Positions 1-8,595 are shown, counted from the stretch's first letter. The stretch: DNA of 48,173 nucleotides from JBAJNN01 sp036881905 (GCA_036881905.1 JBAJNN010000014.1:1-48173), one strand, 5' to 3'. Notes: generated by a model not told the origin, from the letters alone. Program-made: numbers and translations.

Positions 1-113
1 CACGGGCAAAACCCGGGGCCATACGCCGAATGGAAGGTGATTTTCCTCCTTGAAGAATCCCGACCATCGGTCTGAGCCTGCGGCACGTTCGATTGTTGAA
101 TTTGAGCAGTCAT
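1..113 (-). CDS. 5' end of an unknown protein, cut by the window edge
   Basis: Only the first 37 codons are visible. Read on the minus strand, the ATG at 111-113 is preceded by a clear GGAGGT Shine-Dalgarno about five bases upstream, so the start is convincing. The visible part begins MTAQIQQSNVPQAQ, continues with a charged stretch (DGRDSSRRK), and ends FHSAYGPGFCP at the window edge. The first 20 or so residues are polar and look disordered; no signal peptide or domain is recognisable. It runs in the same direction as chpT, with a 139-bp gap between them. I do not recognise the family. Confidence 0.55.
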   Translation of the reverse strand, partial: MTAQIQQSNVPQAQTDGRDSSRRKITFHSAYGPGFCP

Positions 114-252
114 TTTTACCTCCATTGTGTTGACCTTAAAACGAATTATCTCCCGTAAATTTCCCCGATGATAGCACGAACATTATGGAGCGCGCAAGAG
201 GTTTTTTCACCGACTCTTGTTAATGACGAAACAACGAGGTTTTTTCGACAGG

Positions 253-897
253 TCAGGCCGTGCGGTCGCTTTTTTCGGCGTGGATCAGCGCATCCTTTCC
301 CTCCATCGCCATGGAGAGGGTAAAGCCTGCGACAGTTGCAAGACGCGCAGCGTAATAGAGCGTCACCCAGCGTGGACCCAGATCGCCGGCTACCGCCCGG
401 CCTTGCAAAATCGAAGAGGCTGCCTCGCTGATGCACGCATTGCGTCCACTGGCGCGCGCGGTCAAGCCGCTTTCGCCGCGGCTGACGTCGATGGCGCCGC
501 CATAAGGGATACAGTCGCGCGCCGGCAGGATCATATTCAGTAGAAGTCTAATCTCGGCTTTCGGCCGCAATTCGGGCGCAATCCGCCAGGAAAGCGCAAA
601 CTTTTCTTCATCGAGAAAGTCACGAACGGTGCGTTCCGCCTCGCCCGTCGCGATCATGGCGCCGGCCGAACCCGACGTGCCGAAGGCCATCCGGCAGAAC
701 TGGAGCACGCCGTTCGCCCGCTTCACCGAATTGCTCATGAGTTTCAATGCAAGGGCGCGCATCTCTTCATCATCATCGTCGCGCAGGACCTCCAACCCGT
801 TGGCGACGGCCCCCACCGGCGAAGCCATATCATGACAAATCCTCGAACATAACAATGACGCCAGTTCAACGTCGCTCAACACCATTTGGTTTTGCAT
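253..897 (-). CDS. chpT: ChpT-like histidine phosphotransferase
   Basis: A 214-residue protein resembling ChpT, the alphaproteobacterial phosphotransferase that passes phosphate from the hybrid kinase CckA to CtrA and CpdR in cell-cycle control. The evidence is the N-terminal dimerisation/phosphoacceptor helix: SRICHDMASPVGA (about residues 15-30 from the chosen start) holds the candidate phospho-His, followed by NGLEVL, the usual ChpT pattern. The C-terminal part matches the degenerate HATPase-like fold and lacks the ATP-binding boxes of a true kinase, as expected. I chose the ATG at 895-897, which has GGAG just upstream; an in-frame TTG six codons earlier (913-915) has no ribosome site. Neither cckA nor ctrA is in the window. 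Family assignment is good; the function is inferred from family. Confidence 0.85.
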   Translation of the reverse strand: MQNQMVLSDVELASLLCSRICHDMASPVGAVANGLEVLRDDDDEEMRALALKLMSNSVKRANGVLQFCRMAFGTSGSAGAMIATGEAERTVRDFLDEEKFALSWRIAPELRPKAEIRLLLNMILPARDCIPYGGAIDVSRGESGLTARASGRNACISEAASSILQGRAVAGDLGPRWVTLYYAARLATVAGFTLSMAMEGKDALIHAEKSDRTA

Positions 898-967
898 TGG
901 CTCCGATTCACTCAAACATGACAGATTTTGCCCGGTTTTTACGGGATTACACCCCTTGCGCTTATGG

Positions 968-2107
968 TTACGGCTGAGAGTCCGAAGTCTCGGATAGGTG
1001 GTCCAACCTCACGGTTCCGCTCAGGGCCATCGCCACATCAAGTTCCTTGTGAATGATCTCAAGGGTCTTGCGAACGCCTCCAGCACCCATGGCGCCAAGA
1101 CCATAAAGCCAGGCCCGGCCAATCAGAACACATCTGGCGCCCATAGTGATCATTTTCAGAACATCCGCGCCGGAGCGCACCCCTCCATCAACCCAGACCT
1201 CCATCCGATCACCGACCTGATCGATCACTTCGGCCAATGCCCTGACGCTGGACATCGCACCATCCAGCTGGCGCCCGCCATGGTTTGAAACGACAATGGC
1301 GTTAATATCGTGTTGCGCCGCAATTCTGGCATCTTCGCGGCTGAGGATCCCTTTGACGACAAACTTTCCATCCCATTGCGAACGCACCCAGTCGACATCA
1401 TCCCATGTGATCGTCGGATCAAATTGTCTGGAGACCCATTCGGCCATTGATTTCATAGTCTCCGTGGCACCGAGATAACCATTGAGGTTGCCGAAGCTCC
1501 ACCTCTTGGCTCTTAGCATCCCGAAAGCCCAGCGGGGCTTGGTCGCAATATTGAGGGCATTGCCGAACGTCAGCCTGACCGGAACCGAAAGTCCGTTTCT
1601 GATATCGGCATGACGTTGCCCCTGAAGCGGCAGATCGACCGTTAGAACCAGTGTGCGACATCCGGCCTGTTTTGCTCTTTCGATAAGGCTGGCAACGAAT
1701 TGACGATCACGCATCACATAAAGCTGGAACCAGAAGGGCCTGTCGCTCCGGGCGGCGACATCCTCAAGCGAGCAGATCGAAACCGTACTCAGTGTGTAGG
1801 GAACACCGAATTTCTGCGCTTCGCGACAGCCATGAATTTCGCCATCAGGATAGACCATTCCCGCCAGACCGGTCGGCGCCAGCGCCACCGGCATGGCAAT
1901 CTCTTCACCGAGGATTGTTGTCTTGGTCGTGCGCCCCTCAACCCCGACAAGCACTCTTTGTTGCAAGCTCACATCGTCGAGATCACGCCTGTTGGCATAC
2001 AGCGTGTTTTCATCATATGAGCCGGAGTCGACATAATCGAAAAACATCCTCGGGACCCGACGCTTGGCGCGTTTTCTCAAATCCTCGATATTGGCGATAA
2101 CCGCCAT
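968..2107 (-). CDS. lldD: FMN-dependent alpha-hydroxy acid dehydrogenase (L-lactate dehydrogenase family)
   Basis: A 379-residue member of the FMN-dependent alpha-hydroxy acid dehydrogenase family (L-lactate, glycolate and mandelate oxidising enzymes). Visible signatures are LAPTGLAGM near residue 80, FWFQLYV with the substrate-binding Tyr near 130, LTVDLP near 160, and the active-site block SNHGGRQLDG with catalytic His and Arg near 280. WVDGGVRSG and GARCVLIGRAWLYG, the FMN phosphate site, follow. Start: the ATG at 2105-2107 is preceded by AGGAGGGAG; an in-frame TTG eight codons earlier overlaps the hutU stop. It is the last gene of the leftward hut transcript, 20 bp after hutU. The physiological substrate cannot be told from sequence, so lldD is a family label. 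The placement beside histidine genes is unusual. Confidence 0.85.
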   Translation of the reverse strand: MAVIANIEDLRKRAKRRVPRMFFDYVDSGSYDENTLYANRRDLDDVSLQQRVLVGVEGRTTKTTILGEEIAMPVALAPTGLAGMVYPDGEIHGCREAQKFGVPYTLSTVSICSLEDVAARSDRPFWFQLYVMRDRQFVASLIERAKQAGCRTLVLTVDLPLQGQRHADIRNGLSVPVRLTFGNALNIATKPRWAFGMLRAKRWSFGNLNGYLGATETMKSMAEWVSRQFDPTITWDDVDWVRSQWDGKFVVKGILSREDARIAAQHDINAIVVSNHGGRQLDGAMSSVRALAEVIDQVGDRMEVWVDGGVRSGADVLKMITMGARCVLIGRAWLYGLGAMGAGGVRKTLEIIHKELDVAMALSGTVRLDHLSETSDSQP

Positions 2108-2127
2108 GGCCGGCGTCTCCCTCCTGT

Positions 2128-3795
2128 TCAAATAAGACCGGGCAGATTGAGATTGTAGCGTTTCGCGCAGTCGAGCGCGAGCTCATAGCCGGCATCGGCA
2201 TGACGCATGACCCCGCTTGCCGGATCATTCCACAAAACCCGCCGCAAACGGGCGGACGCGGCCTCGCTGCCATCGGCGCAGATCACCATGCCGGCATGCT
2301 GCGAAAACCCCATCCCGACGCCGCCGCCATGATGGATCGACACCCACGTCGCTCCCGACGCCGTGTTGAGGAGCGCATTGAGAAGCGGCCAGTCGGACAC
2401 CGCGTCGGACCCATCCTTCATCGCTTCCGTCTCACGGTTGGGCGAGGCCACCGAACCGGAATCGAGATGATCGCGGCCGATGACGATCGGGGCCGACACC
2501 TCACCGTTTTTGACCATCTCGTTGAAGGCCAGCCCCAAACGGTGGCGTTGTCCAAGGCCGACCCAGCAAATCCTGGCCGGAAGCCCTTGGAATGAAATCC
2601 GTTCACGAGCCATATCGAGCCAATGATGCAGATGCCGGTCGTCGGGAATAAGCTCCTTGACCTTTTGGTCGGTCTTGTAAATATCCTGCTCGTCGCCGGA
2701 CAGGGCCACCCAGCGAAACGGCCCGATGCCGCGACAGAACAGCGGGCGAATACAGGCGGGAACGAAGCCTGGAAAGGCAAAAGCCTCGGCAAAGCCTTCT
2801 TCCAGGGCGACCTGACGGATATTATTGCCGTAATCGAGCGTCGGGACGCCGCGATTGTGGAAGGCGACCATGGCTTCCACATGCGCCCGCATCGATGGGC
2901 GCGACGCCGCCTCGACCGCCTTTGGGTCGCTTTCGCGTTTCTCGCGCCATTGCACCATCGTCCAGCCGATGGGCAGATAGCCGTTGACCGGATCATGGGC
3001 GGAGGTCTGGTCGGTCACAAGGTCCGGCCGGGTGCCGCGTCCGGCCAGTTCGGTGAAAACATCGGCAGCATTGCCGAGCAGACCGACGGATTTGGCCTCG
3101 CCCGCCTTGGTCCAACGTTCGATCATGGCCAGAGCCTGGTCGAGATCGTCGGTTTTTTCATCAAGATAGTGTGTGCGCAAACGCGCCTCGATCCGGTCCG
3201 GATCGCATTCGACGGCGAGACAACACGCACCGGCGAAAACCGCGGCCAGAGGTTGTGCGCCACCCATGCCGCCCAAACCGCCGGTGAGAATCCATTTGCC
3301 CTTCAGCTGACCGCCATAATGCTGGCGTCCAGCCTCGGCGAAGGTCTCGTAAGTGCCCTGCACGATGCCCTGCGTCCCGATATAAATCCATGAGCCGGCC
3401 GTCATCTGGCCATACATGGCAAGCCCCTTTCTGTCGAGCGCGTTGAAATGCTCCCAATTGGCCCAGCGCGGCACCAGATTGGAGTTGGCGATCAAAACCC
3501 GCGGGGCGTCTTCATGGGTTTTGAACACCCCGACCGGCCGGCCCGATTGCACCAGCAGCGTCTCATCGGCGCGCAAGTCTTTCAGCGTCGTAATGATCCG
3601 ATCGAAATCCTGCCAACTTCGCGCGGCGCGGCCGATACCGCCATAGACGACGAGTTCATTGGGGTTTTCCGCGACATCCGGGTGCAGATTGTTCATCAGC
3701 ATCCGCATCGGCGCTTCCGTCAACCAGCTTCTGGCGGTGATATTCGGCCCGGTGGGGGGATAAACGTCACGATGGTTCTTTCTTGAAAATTTCAT
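2128..3795 (-). CDS. hutU: Urocanate hydratase (urocanase)
   Basis: Second enzyme of histidine degradation: hydrates urocanate to 4-imidazolone-5-propionate using tightly bound NAD+. At 555 residues it has the normal family length. Evidence: SWLTEAPMRMLMNNL at the N-terminus, the NAD-site stretch GGLGGMGGAQPLA, the catalytic-Cys region ACIRPLFCRGIGPFRW near residue 400, and the urocanase signature FQGLPARICWVGLG. I start it at the ATG at 3793-3795, which has GGAG six bases upstream and gives the usual N-terminus. The reading frame stays open far upstream, but that part is the remnant of hutG and not a real N-terminal domain. Probably cotranscribed with hutI and hutH. Confidence 0.97.
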   Translation of the reverse strand: MKFSRKNHRDVYPPTGPNITARSWLTEAPMRMLMNNLHPDVAENPNELVVYGGIGRAARSWQDFDRIITTLKDLRADETLLVQSGRPVGVFKTHEDAPRVLIANSNLVPRWANWEHFNALDRKGLAMYGQMTAGSWIYIGTQGIVQGTYETFAEAGRQHYGGQLKGKWILTGGLGGMGGAQPLAAVFAGACCLAVECDPDRIEARLRTHYLDEKTDDLDQALAMIERWTKAGEAKSVGLLGNAADVFTELAGRGTRPDLVTDQTSAHDPVNGYLPIGWTMVQWREKRESDPKAVEAASRPSMRAHVEAMVAFHNRGVPTLDYGNNIRQVALEEGFAEAFAFPGFVPACIRPLFCRGIGPFRWVALSGDEQDIYKTDQKVKELIPDDRHLHHWLDMARERISFQGLPARICWVGLGQRHRLGLAFNEMVKNGEVSAPIVIGRDHLDSGSVASPNRETEAMKDGSDAVSDWPLLNALLNTASGATWVSIHHGGGVGMGFSQHAGMVICADGSEAASARLRRVLWNDPASGVMRHADAGYELALDCAKRYNLNLPGLI

Positions 3796-4350
3796 GCTGG
3801 TCTCCAGTGCAAGATAAAGTTTAGAATGGCCCGAAGGGAAATGCGCGGCGCGGCGGCCCTTTCGGGCAGATAGCGCCAGGGCGGCTGCTCGTCCATAATA
3901 GGTGGGCACCAGTTCAATTTGAATGGCGTGAATACTCTCATGAGGCCGCCCATGATGGCAAATGGTAAAGCCGCTCTTGAACCGCCCGTTGACGGTTGTT
4001 GAATACCCTGGCGATGCCGAACAGATGGCGGCGATTCCGGAGGTGAGAGACGATGCGCCACCGCGCCCTTCATCGTCTCCAATGTTGAGATCGGTAAGAA
4101 CGCCTGAAAATAAAGACGGAATACGGTTCCCGATCGAATGGCAGTCGTACGGTACCGCAAAGCCATGCTCAGTCCTGGCCCAAGACGCCCCGGGCGCAAG
4201 CCCGTCATGGAGATGGTGGATAGTCCAGTCGGTATCGGCCGAAGCGAGGCCGGTCTCATTAAGCGATGCGGCAATGTCGCCTGGAAGCCCGGTTTCGGTG
4301 TGAGGCAATCCGAGAACGAGCGGAACCGTGCCTTGCTTGACCCCGATCAC
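3792..4350 (-). pseudogene. hutG: Broken N-formylglutamate deformylase gene (hutG)
   Basis: N-formylglutamate amidohydrolase would complete the HutF route by releasing formate and glutamate. The start (GTG 4348-4350, overlapping the hutH stop) and N-terminal half are recognisable: GTVPLVLGLPHTETGLP and DTDWTIHHLHDG. The reading then jumps, in frame, to YDCHSIGNRIPSLF, so roughly 75 internal residues containing further active-site motifs are missing. Next come NIGDDEG, SPGYSTTVNGRFKSGF and HHGRPHESIHAIQIEL. After this an extra base near 3896-3899 shifts the frame. The expected C-terminus (MDEQPPWRYLPERAA ... LNFILHW) continues in the other frame and ends at a TGA overlapping the hutU ATG, which shows the original ATGA junction. 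The intact family is about 270 residues. The gene is almost certainly non-functional. Confidence 0.85.
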
Positions 4351-5867
4351 AGATCGATCTCCACTTGCAGCGCTTCCGACACTGCGTGGGAGAGGACCAG
4401 ACCGGCGGTTTTTTCAATGTCAGGGGCGAGAATGCGGTCCGTGGCGAGGACTGGAACCTCCGCGCGCAAAATTTCAATCACCTTTTGAAGCGGTGGGGAG
4501 GTTTTAAGGGGGGCTCGCATCTCGACGGCCTGTGCGGCGCAGAGAAGCTCGACGGCAATGATATGCGACAGGTTCCGATTCATGTGCGCCAGACGGAACG
4601 CGCCATGGGCGGCCATTGAGACATGGTCTTCCTGATTTGCGCTTGTCGGGGTGGAATCGGTGACGCAAGGGTTGGCGAAATGCTTGTTCTCGCTCATCAG
4701 CGCGGCGCTCGTCACCTCCGCGCTCATAAAACCGGAATTCAGCCCCGGATCCGGTGTCAGAAAGGCCGGAAGGTCATAATTGAGGGCGGGATCGACCATC
4801 AGTGCCACGCGTCTTTGGGCAATCGAGCCGATTTCGGCAAGTGCCAGGGCGATCTGATCGGCGGCGAACCCCACTGGTTCGGCGTGGAAATTGCCGCCCG
4901 ATACGATCAGCCCGTCATCAAGCACCAGTGGGTTGTCGGTGACCGCATTGGCCTCGATCCGCAATGTGGCGGCGGCCATGCGCAACACATCCACCGCGGC
5001 GCCGAGCACCTGCGGCTGGCAACGGATGCAATAGGGGTCCTGCACGCGGCCGTCATTGTCGCGATGGCTTTCACGAATTTCAGACCCCGCCAGGAGTCCG
5101 GCCATCATGGCGGCCACCTCGATCTGGCCTTTATGGCCGCGCAAACGATGAAGTTCGGCTCTGAGAGGCTCTGTCGATCCCATGATTGCATCAAGGGTCA
5201 GGCATGAGACGATCAAAGCCGATTGCGCCAGAAGGCGGGCATCGAACAGCGCAGCCAGCGCATTGGCTGTTGAAAATTGCGTGCCGTTGATCAGGGCCAG
5301 CCCCTCTTTCGGCCCCAGCTCCACCGGTTCAATGCCTGCCCTTGCCAGTGCTTCGCCACCAGGCAGTCTTTGACCATGATATATCGCTTCGCCTTCGCCG
5401 ATGAGAACCGCACTCATATGGGCCAGAGGGGCCAGATCGCCGCTGGCGCCGACCGATCCCTGGCATGGGATTACCGGCAAGAGATTGTTCTCAAGCAGGG
5501 CCTTAAGCCTCTTGATAATGTCCCAGCGTACGCCGGATGCACCGCGCCCCAGTGAAACAAGTTTCAAAACGAGCATGAGCCTTGTGATCGCTCCGCTGAG
5601 CGGTTCACCCACCCCGCAACAATGGCTTAAGATCAAGTTGCGCTGGAGCGTTTCGGTGTCGGCGGGTTTGATTTTTTGGCTGGCGAGCTTGCCGAAACCG
5701 GTATTGACGCCGTAAACGGCGCTCTCTCCAGCCGCCGCTTCACTCACCAGGCGAGCCGATCGTTCGATGGCGGGTCGGGAAGATGGATCGAGTCTGACCG
5801 GCGATCGGTTGCGAAAGACCTGTTCCAACTCCTCAAGCGTGACCGATCCGGGTCTTATCACGATCAT
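4347..5867 (-). CDS. hutH: Histidine ammonia-lyase
   Basis: First enzyme of histidine catabolism: non-oxidative removal of ammonia from histidine to give trans-urocanate. The 506-residue length is normal. The MIO cofactor precursor Ala-Ser-Gly lies in GSVGASGDLAPLAH at about residues 140-153. VYGVNTGFGKL (substrate Tyr/Asn loop), NGTQFSTA, QDPYCIRCQPQ and the C-terminal STPTSANQEDHVSM also match the aromatic amino acid lyase family. The ATG at 5865-5867 overlaps the hutI stop by four bases, and its own TGA overlaps the broken hutG start by four. Translational coupling with hutI is therefore likely. Confidence 0.97.
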   Translation of the reverse strand: MIVIRPGSVTLEELEQVFRNRSPVRLDPSSRPAIERSARLVSEAAAGESAVYGVNTGFGKLASQKIKPADTETLQRNLILSHCCGVGEPLSGAITRLMLVLKLVSLGRGASGVRWDIIKRLKALLENNLLPVIPCQGSVGASGDLAPLAHMSAVLIGEGEAIYHGQRLPGGEALARAGIEPVELGPKEGLALINGTQFSTANALAALFDARLLAQSALIVSCLTLDAIMGSTEPLRAELHRLRGHKGQIEVAAMMAGLLAGSEIRESHRDNDGRVQDPYCIRCQPQVLGAAVDVLRMAAATLRIEANAVTDNPLVLDDGLIVSGGNFHAEPVGFAADQIALALAEIGSIAQRRVALMVDPALNYDLPAFLTPDPGLNSGFMSAEVTSAALMSENKHFANPCVTDSTPTSANQEDHVSMAAHGAFRLAHMNRNLSHIIAVELLCAAQAVEMRAPLKTSPPLQKVIEILRAEVPVLATDRILAPDIEKTAGLVLSHAVSEALQVEIDL

Positions 5868-7069
5868 GAAGCCCCTTGCACTATTCGGCGACGCAGCGGG
5901 TTATAGCCCATATGATAAGACAATTCGGCCGGATGTTCGACCTCCCAGACGGCAAGATCGGCGCGCGCGCCCGCGACCAGCGCGCCACGGTCTTTCAGCC
6001 CCAGCGCCCGCGCCGCGTTGCGGGTCGTTCCGGCAAGGGCTTCCAGCGGGGTCAGACCGAAACAGAGACAGGCCATATTCATCGCCAACAACAGCGAGGT
6101 CAGCGGTGAAGAGCCGGGATTGCAGTCTGTCGCCACCGCCATGGGAACCTTATGGCGCCGGAAGGCTTGCACAGGGGGACTCCGCGTCTCCTTCAATGTA
6201 TAGAACGCCCCCGGCAGCAACACCGCGACCGTGCCACCGCGGGCCATGGCCACGGCGTCGGCCTCATTGGCATATTCGAGGTGATCGGCCGACAGCGCGT
6301 CATATCTTGCCGCCAATTGCGCCCCGCCGAGACGGGAAAGCTGTTCGGCGTGAAGTTTCACCGGAACCTTAAGCGCTTTCGCGCAGTTAAACACCGTCTC
6401 GATTTGCGCGGGCGAGAAGGCGATCGCCTCGCAAAAACCATCGACGGCGTCCGCCAGCCCTTCCGCATGAGCCTGCCCTAATGTCGGAAGGCAGACTTGA
6501 TGCAGATAAGCATCGGCGCGCCTCTTGTATTCGCCGGGAATGGCATGCGCCCCCAGAAAAGAGGTTCGCACCGTGATGTTCGCCTCTTGAGCCAGCCGCC
6601 TTGCCGCCCGCAGCATGCGCAGTTCGGTGTCGCGGTCGAGACCATAGCCGGATTTGACCTCGAGCGTCGTCACCCCCTCGCCGATAAGAGTCTTCAGGCG
6701 TGGCAATGCCAGACGCAACAATTCGTCCTCGTCGGCCGCGCGGGTGGCGTTCACGGTCGCGGCGATGCCGCCGCCTTCCCTCGCGATCTCCTCATAGCTC
6801 GCGCCATTCAACCGCTTTTCAAACTCACCGGCCCGGTTGCCGGCGAAAACCAGGTGGGTATGACAATCGACCAGTCCGGGGGTGATCAGACAGGCGCCGA
6901 AATCCAAAGGTTCGACTTTCCTATAGACGTCCGGCAACCGGTCGCGATGGCCCACCCAGGCGATTTTGCCGTTCTCAACCGCGATGGCTGCATTTCCGAC
7001 CAGGCCATAACCCTCGGATCGGAGCGCCAAAGTTGCGATATTGTCGGAAAGATAAACCGCTTGTTTCAT
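5864..7069 (-). CDS. hutI: Imidazolonepropionase
   Basis: Third enzyme of the pathway: a metal-dependent amidohydrolase that opens 4-imidazolone-5-propionate to N-formimino-L-glutamate. It has 401 residues. Motifs are VDCHTHLVFAGNR (the metal-binding HxH near residue 70), SGYGLD, HAEQLSRLGGA (metal His near 250), DHLEYAN, and ATDCNPGSSP with the metal Asp near 325. It is the first gene of the leftward operon hutI-hutH-(hutG)-hutU-hydroxyacid dehydrogenase. Its start faces hutF across 78 bp containing divergent promoter elements. The order matters: HutI acts after HutU although it is encoded first. Confidence 0.96.
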   Translation of the reverse strand: MKQAVYLSDNIATLALRSEGYGLVGNAAIAVENGKIAWVGHRDRLPDVYRKVEPLDFGACLITPGLVDCHTHLVFAGNRAGEFEKRLNGASYEEIAREGGGIAATVNATRAADEDELLRLALPRLKTLIGEGVTTLEVKSGYGLDRDTELRMLRAARRLAQEANITVRTSFLGAHAIPGEYKRRADAYLHQVCLPTLGQAHAEGLADAVDGFCEAIAFSPAQIETVFNCAKALKVPVKLHAEQLSRLGGAQLAARYDALSADHLEYANEADAVAMARGGTVAVLLPGAFYTLKETRSPPVQAFRRHKVPMAVATDCNPGSSPLTSLLLAMNMACLCFGLTPLEALAGTTRNAARALGLKDRGALVAGARADLAVWEVEHPAELSYHMGYNPLRRRIVQGAS

Positions 7070-7084
7070 GAATTGCGTTATTGG

Positions 7085-7132
7085 TTGACACTTCGCAGCT
7101 TAGCGTATCTTGTTGGCGCAAGTCATGTCAAT
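7085..7132. promoter_or_regulatory. Divergent hutI/hutF promoters with operator-like dyad
   Basis: Rightward (hutF): TTGACA at 7085-7090 and TATCTT at 7106-7111, with a short 15-base spacer. Leftward (hutI): TTGACA is the complement of 7127-7132, with a weak -10 near 7104-7110. Between them, 7109-7122 reads CTTGTTGGCGCAAG, a CTTG/CAAG dyad of the same 14-base size as the CTTGTATGTACAAG operator that I recall for the HutC repressor. It lies within the spacer of the leftward promoter and overlaps the rightward -10. The boxes are read directly; HutC-type control is inference, and no hutC gene is in the window. Confidence 0.4.
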
Positions 7133-7147
7133 AATGGAACTGGACCG

Positions 7148-8542
7148 ATGATAACGCCGCAAACCCTGTTTGCCGAAACAGCGCTTTTGCCCGGCGGCTG
7201 GTCGGACAATGTGCGCATTTGCATCGATGGTCATGGCGTGATAGCCGATGTCGCGTCGAATATCGCGAGGACCGCGACGGATATTGACCTTGGCGGAAAA
7301 TGCGTTCTGCCGGCGCCGGCGAATCTACACAGCCACGGTTTTCAAAGAGCGATGGCGGGGATGACGGAACGGCGTGGTCCGGGAGGAAATGACAGTTTCT
7401 GGACTTGGCGCAAGGTCATGTATCAATTCCTTGATCGCCTTAATCCCGACCAGATTGAAGCGATCGCCGCTCTGGCCTTCATGGAAATGGCCGAGGCCGG
7501 ATATGGTTCGGTCGTTGAATTTCACTATCTCCACCACCAAAGACAGGGGACGCGATACGATGCGGTCGGTGAACTTTCGGACCGGATTTTGGCCGCCGCC
7601 GAGAGCGTTGGAATAGGACTCACGCTGTTGCCTGTCCTCTACCAACATGCCGGCTGCAAGGGCGAAGCGCTAAAAGGCGGGCAACGGCGTTTCGGGTGCA
7701 GTCTTAATGAGTTCGCGGCATTGTTTTCCCACTGCGAGAAAGCCGTCGATTCGAGCGCTGACGCCGATAACCGGCTTGGGCTGGCGGCACACTCGCTGCG
7801 CGCCGTCGGCCCCGACGGGCTTGATTTCGCCGTGGGCCTGGCGGAAAGCCGCGTTATTCATATGCATATTGCCGAGCAGGAAGCCGAGATTGCCGAGGTT
7901 ATGGCGGCGCATGGGGCCCGGCCCGTCGAATGGCTGCTTGACCATCACGACGTTAATGACCGATGGTGCCTCATCCATTGCACCCATATGAACGATTATG
8001 AAACCCAAGCCGTGGCGAAAAGCGGGGCCGTGGCGGGGTTGTGCAGCTTAACCGAATCGAGCCTTGGCGATGGTCTCTTTCGCGGCGCGGATTTTCTGAC
8101 TTCAGGCGGCAGGATCGGCATGGGCACGGATTCCAATATCGAGATCGGCTTCTTCAACGAACTGAAAACCCTCGAATATTCCCAACGTCTCAGAGACCGC
8201 AAGAGAGCCATATTTGCATCAAGAGACAGAAGCACCGGCCGCGTTTTGTTCGATGCCGCGCTCAAGGGCGGCGCACAGGCCGCTTCGAGACCATGCGGGT
8301 GCATTGCGCCCGGCCAGTTTGCTGATTTGATCGCCATGGACACCGACAATCACTGGCTTGATGGCGCCAGGGGCGATGAGGTGATCGACCGCATGATTTT
8401 TGCCGCCGTGCCGCGTCACCGGATTCGCGATGTCTGGTCGGCAGGGCGCAAAATCGTATCGAACGGCGTCCACGGCAAACGCGATCGCATCATCGCTCGC
8501 TATCGCGCCGCCACGCGTTTGTTATTCGATTGTTTCACGTGA
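7148..8542 (+). CDS. hutF: Formimidoylglutamate deiminase
   Basis: Deiminates N-formimino-L-glutamate to N-formyl-L-glutamate, the branch that normally requires HutG next. It has 464 residues. Amidohydrolase motifs are LHSHGFQRAMAGM (metal HxH near residue 60), a QHAGCKG loop, LAAHSLRAV (metal His), HMHIAEQEAE, HCTHMND and GTDSNIEIG (metal Asp near 330). The start at 7148 gives the usual short N-terminal beta domain. The frame is open much further upstream, but that part is antisense to hutI and lacks family similarity. The final Cys-Phe-Thr-stop codons are part of a perfect parS palindrome. Confidence 0.93.
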   Translation: MITPQTLFAETALLPGGWSDNVRICIDGHGVIADVASNIARTATDIDLGGKCVLPAPANLHSHGFQRAMAGMTERRGPGGNDSFWTWRKVMYQFLDRLNPDQIEAIAALAFMEMAEAGYGSVVEFHYLHHQRQGTRYDAVGELSDRILAAAESVGIGLTLLPVLYQHAGCKGEALKGGQRRFGCSLNEFAALFSHCEKAVDSSADADNRLGLAAHSLRAVGPDGLDFAVGLAESRVIHMHIAEQEAEIAEVMAAHGARPVEWLLDHHDVNDRWCLIHCTHMNDYETQAVAKSGAVAGLCSLTESSLGDGLFRGADFLTSGGRIGMGTDSNIEIGFFNELKTLEYSQRLRDRKRAIFASRDRSTGRVLFDAALKGGAQAASRPCGCIAPGQFADLIAMDTDNHWLDGARGDEVIDRMIFAAVPRHRIRDVWSAGRKIVSNGVHGKRDRIIARYRAATRLLFDCFT

Positions 8543-8546
8543 AACA
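8531..8546. promoter_or_regulatory. parS centromere-like site (ParB binding)
   Basis: TGTTTCACGTGAAACA is a perfect 16-bp palindrome identical in form to the bacterial parS consensus bound by ParB (Spo0J). A perfect match of this length is very unlikely by chance in one window. It overlaps the hutF stop codon. ParB-parS nucleoprotein complexes organise and segregate origin-proximal DNA, so the site suggests this region is near the chromosome origin. I found no second copy in the window, and parA/parB are not present. Confidence 0.85.
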
Positions 8547-8595
8547 CGGAGCACCATTTACAAGCCGGTTTCAACCACGTTAGTTAGTATCACCG

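Noticed and set aside
180..215. A possible terminator, CAAGAG/CTCTTG, between chpT and the edge gene
   Set aside because: The stem is only six base pairs with a 13-base loop and no clear U-tract after it.
2128..4350. A single 740-residue HutG-HutU fusion protein
   Set aside because: The upstream half lacks a large internal segment of HutG, and its true C-terminus lies in another frame. hutU has its own ribosome site and standard ATG at 3793-3795.
6497..7147. A long N-terminal extension of HutF
   Set aside because: The extension is antisense to hutI, resembles no amidohydrolase, and would place the hutF start inside hutI. The ATG at 7148 gives the normal length.
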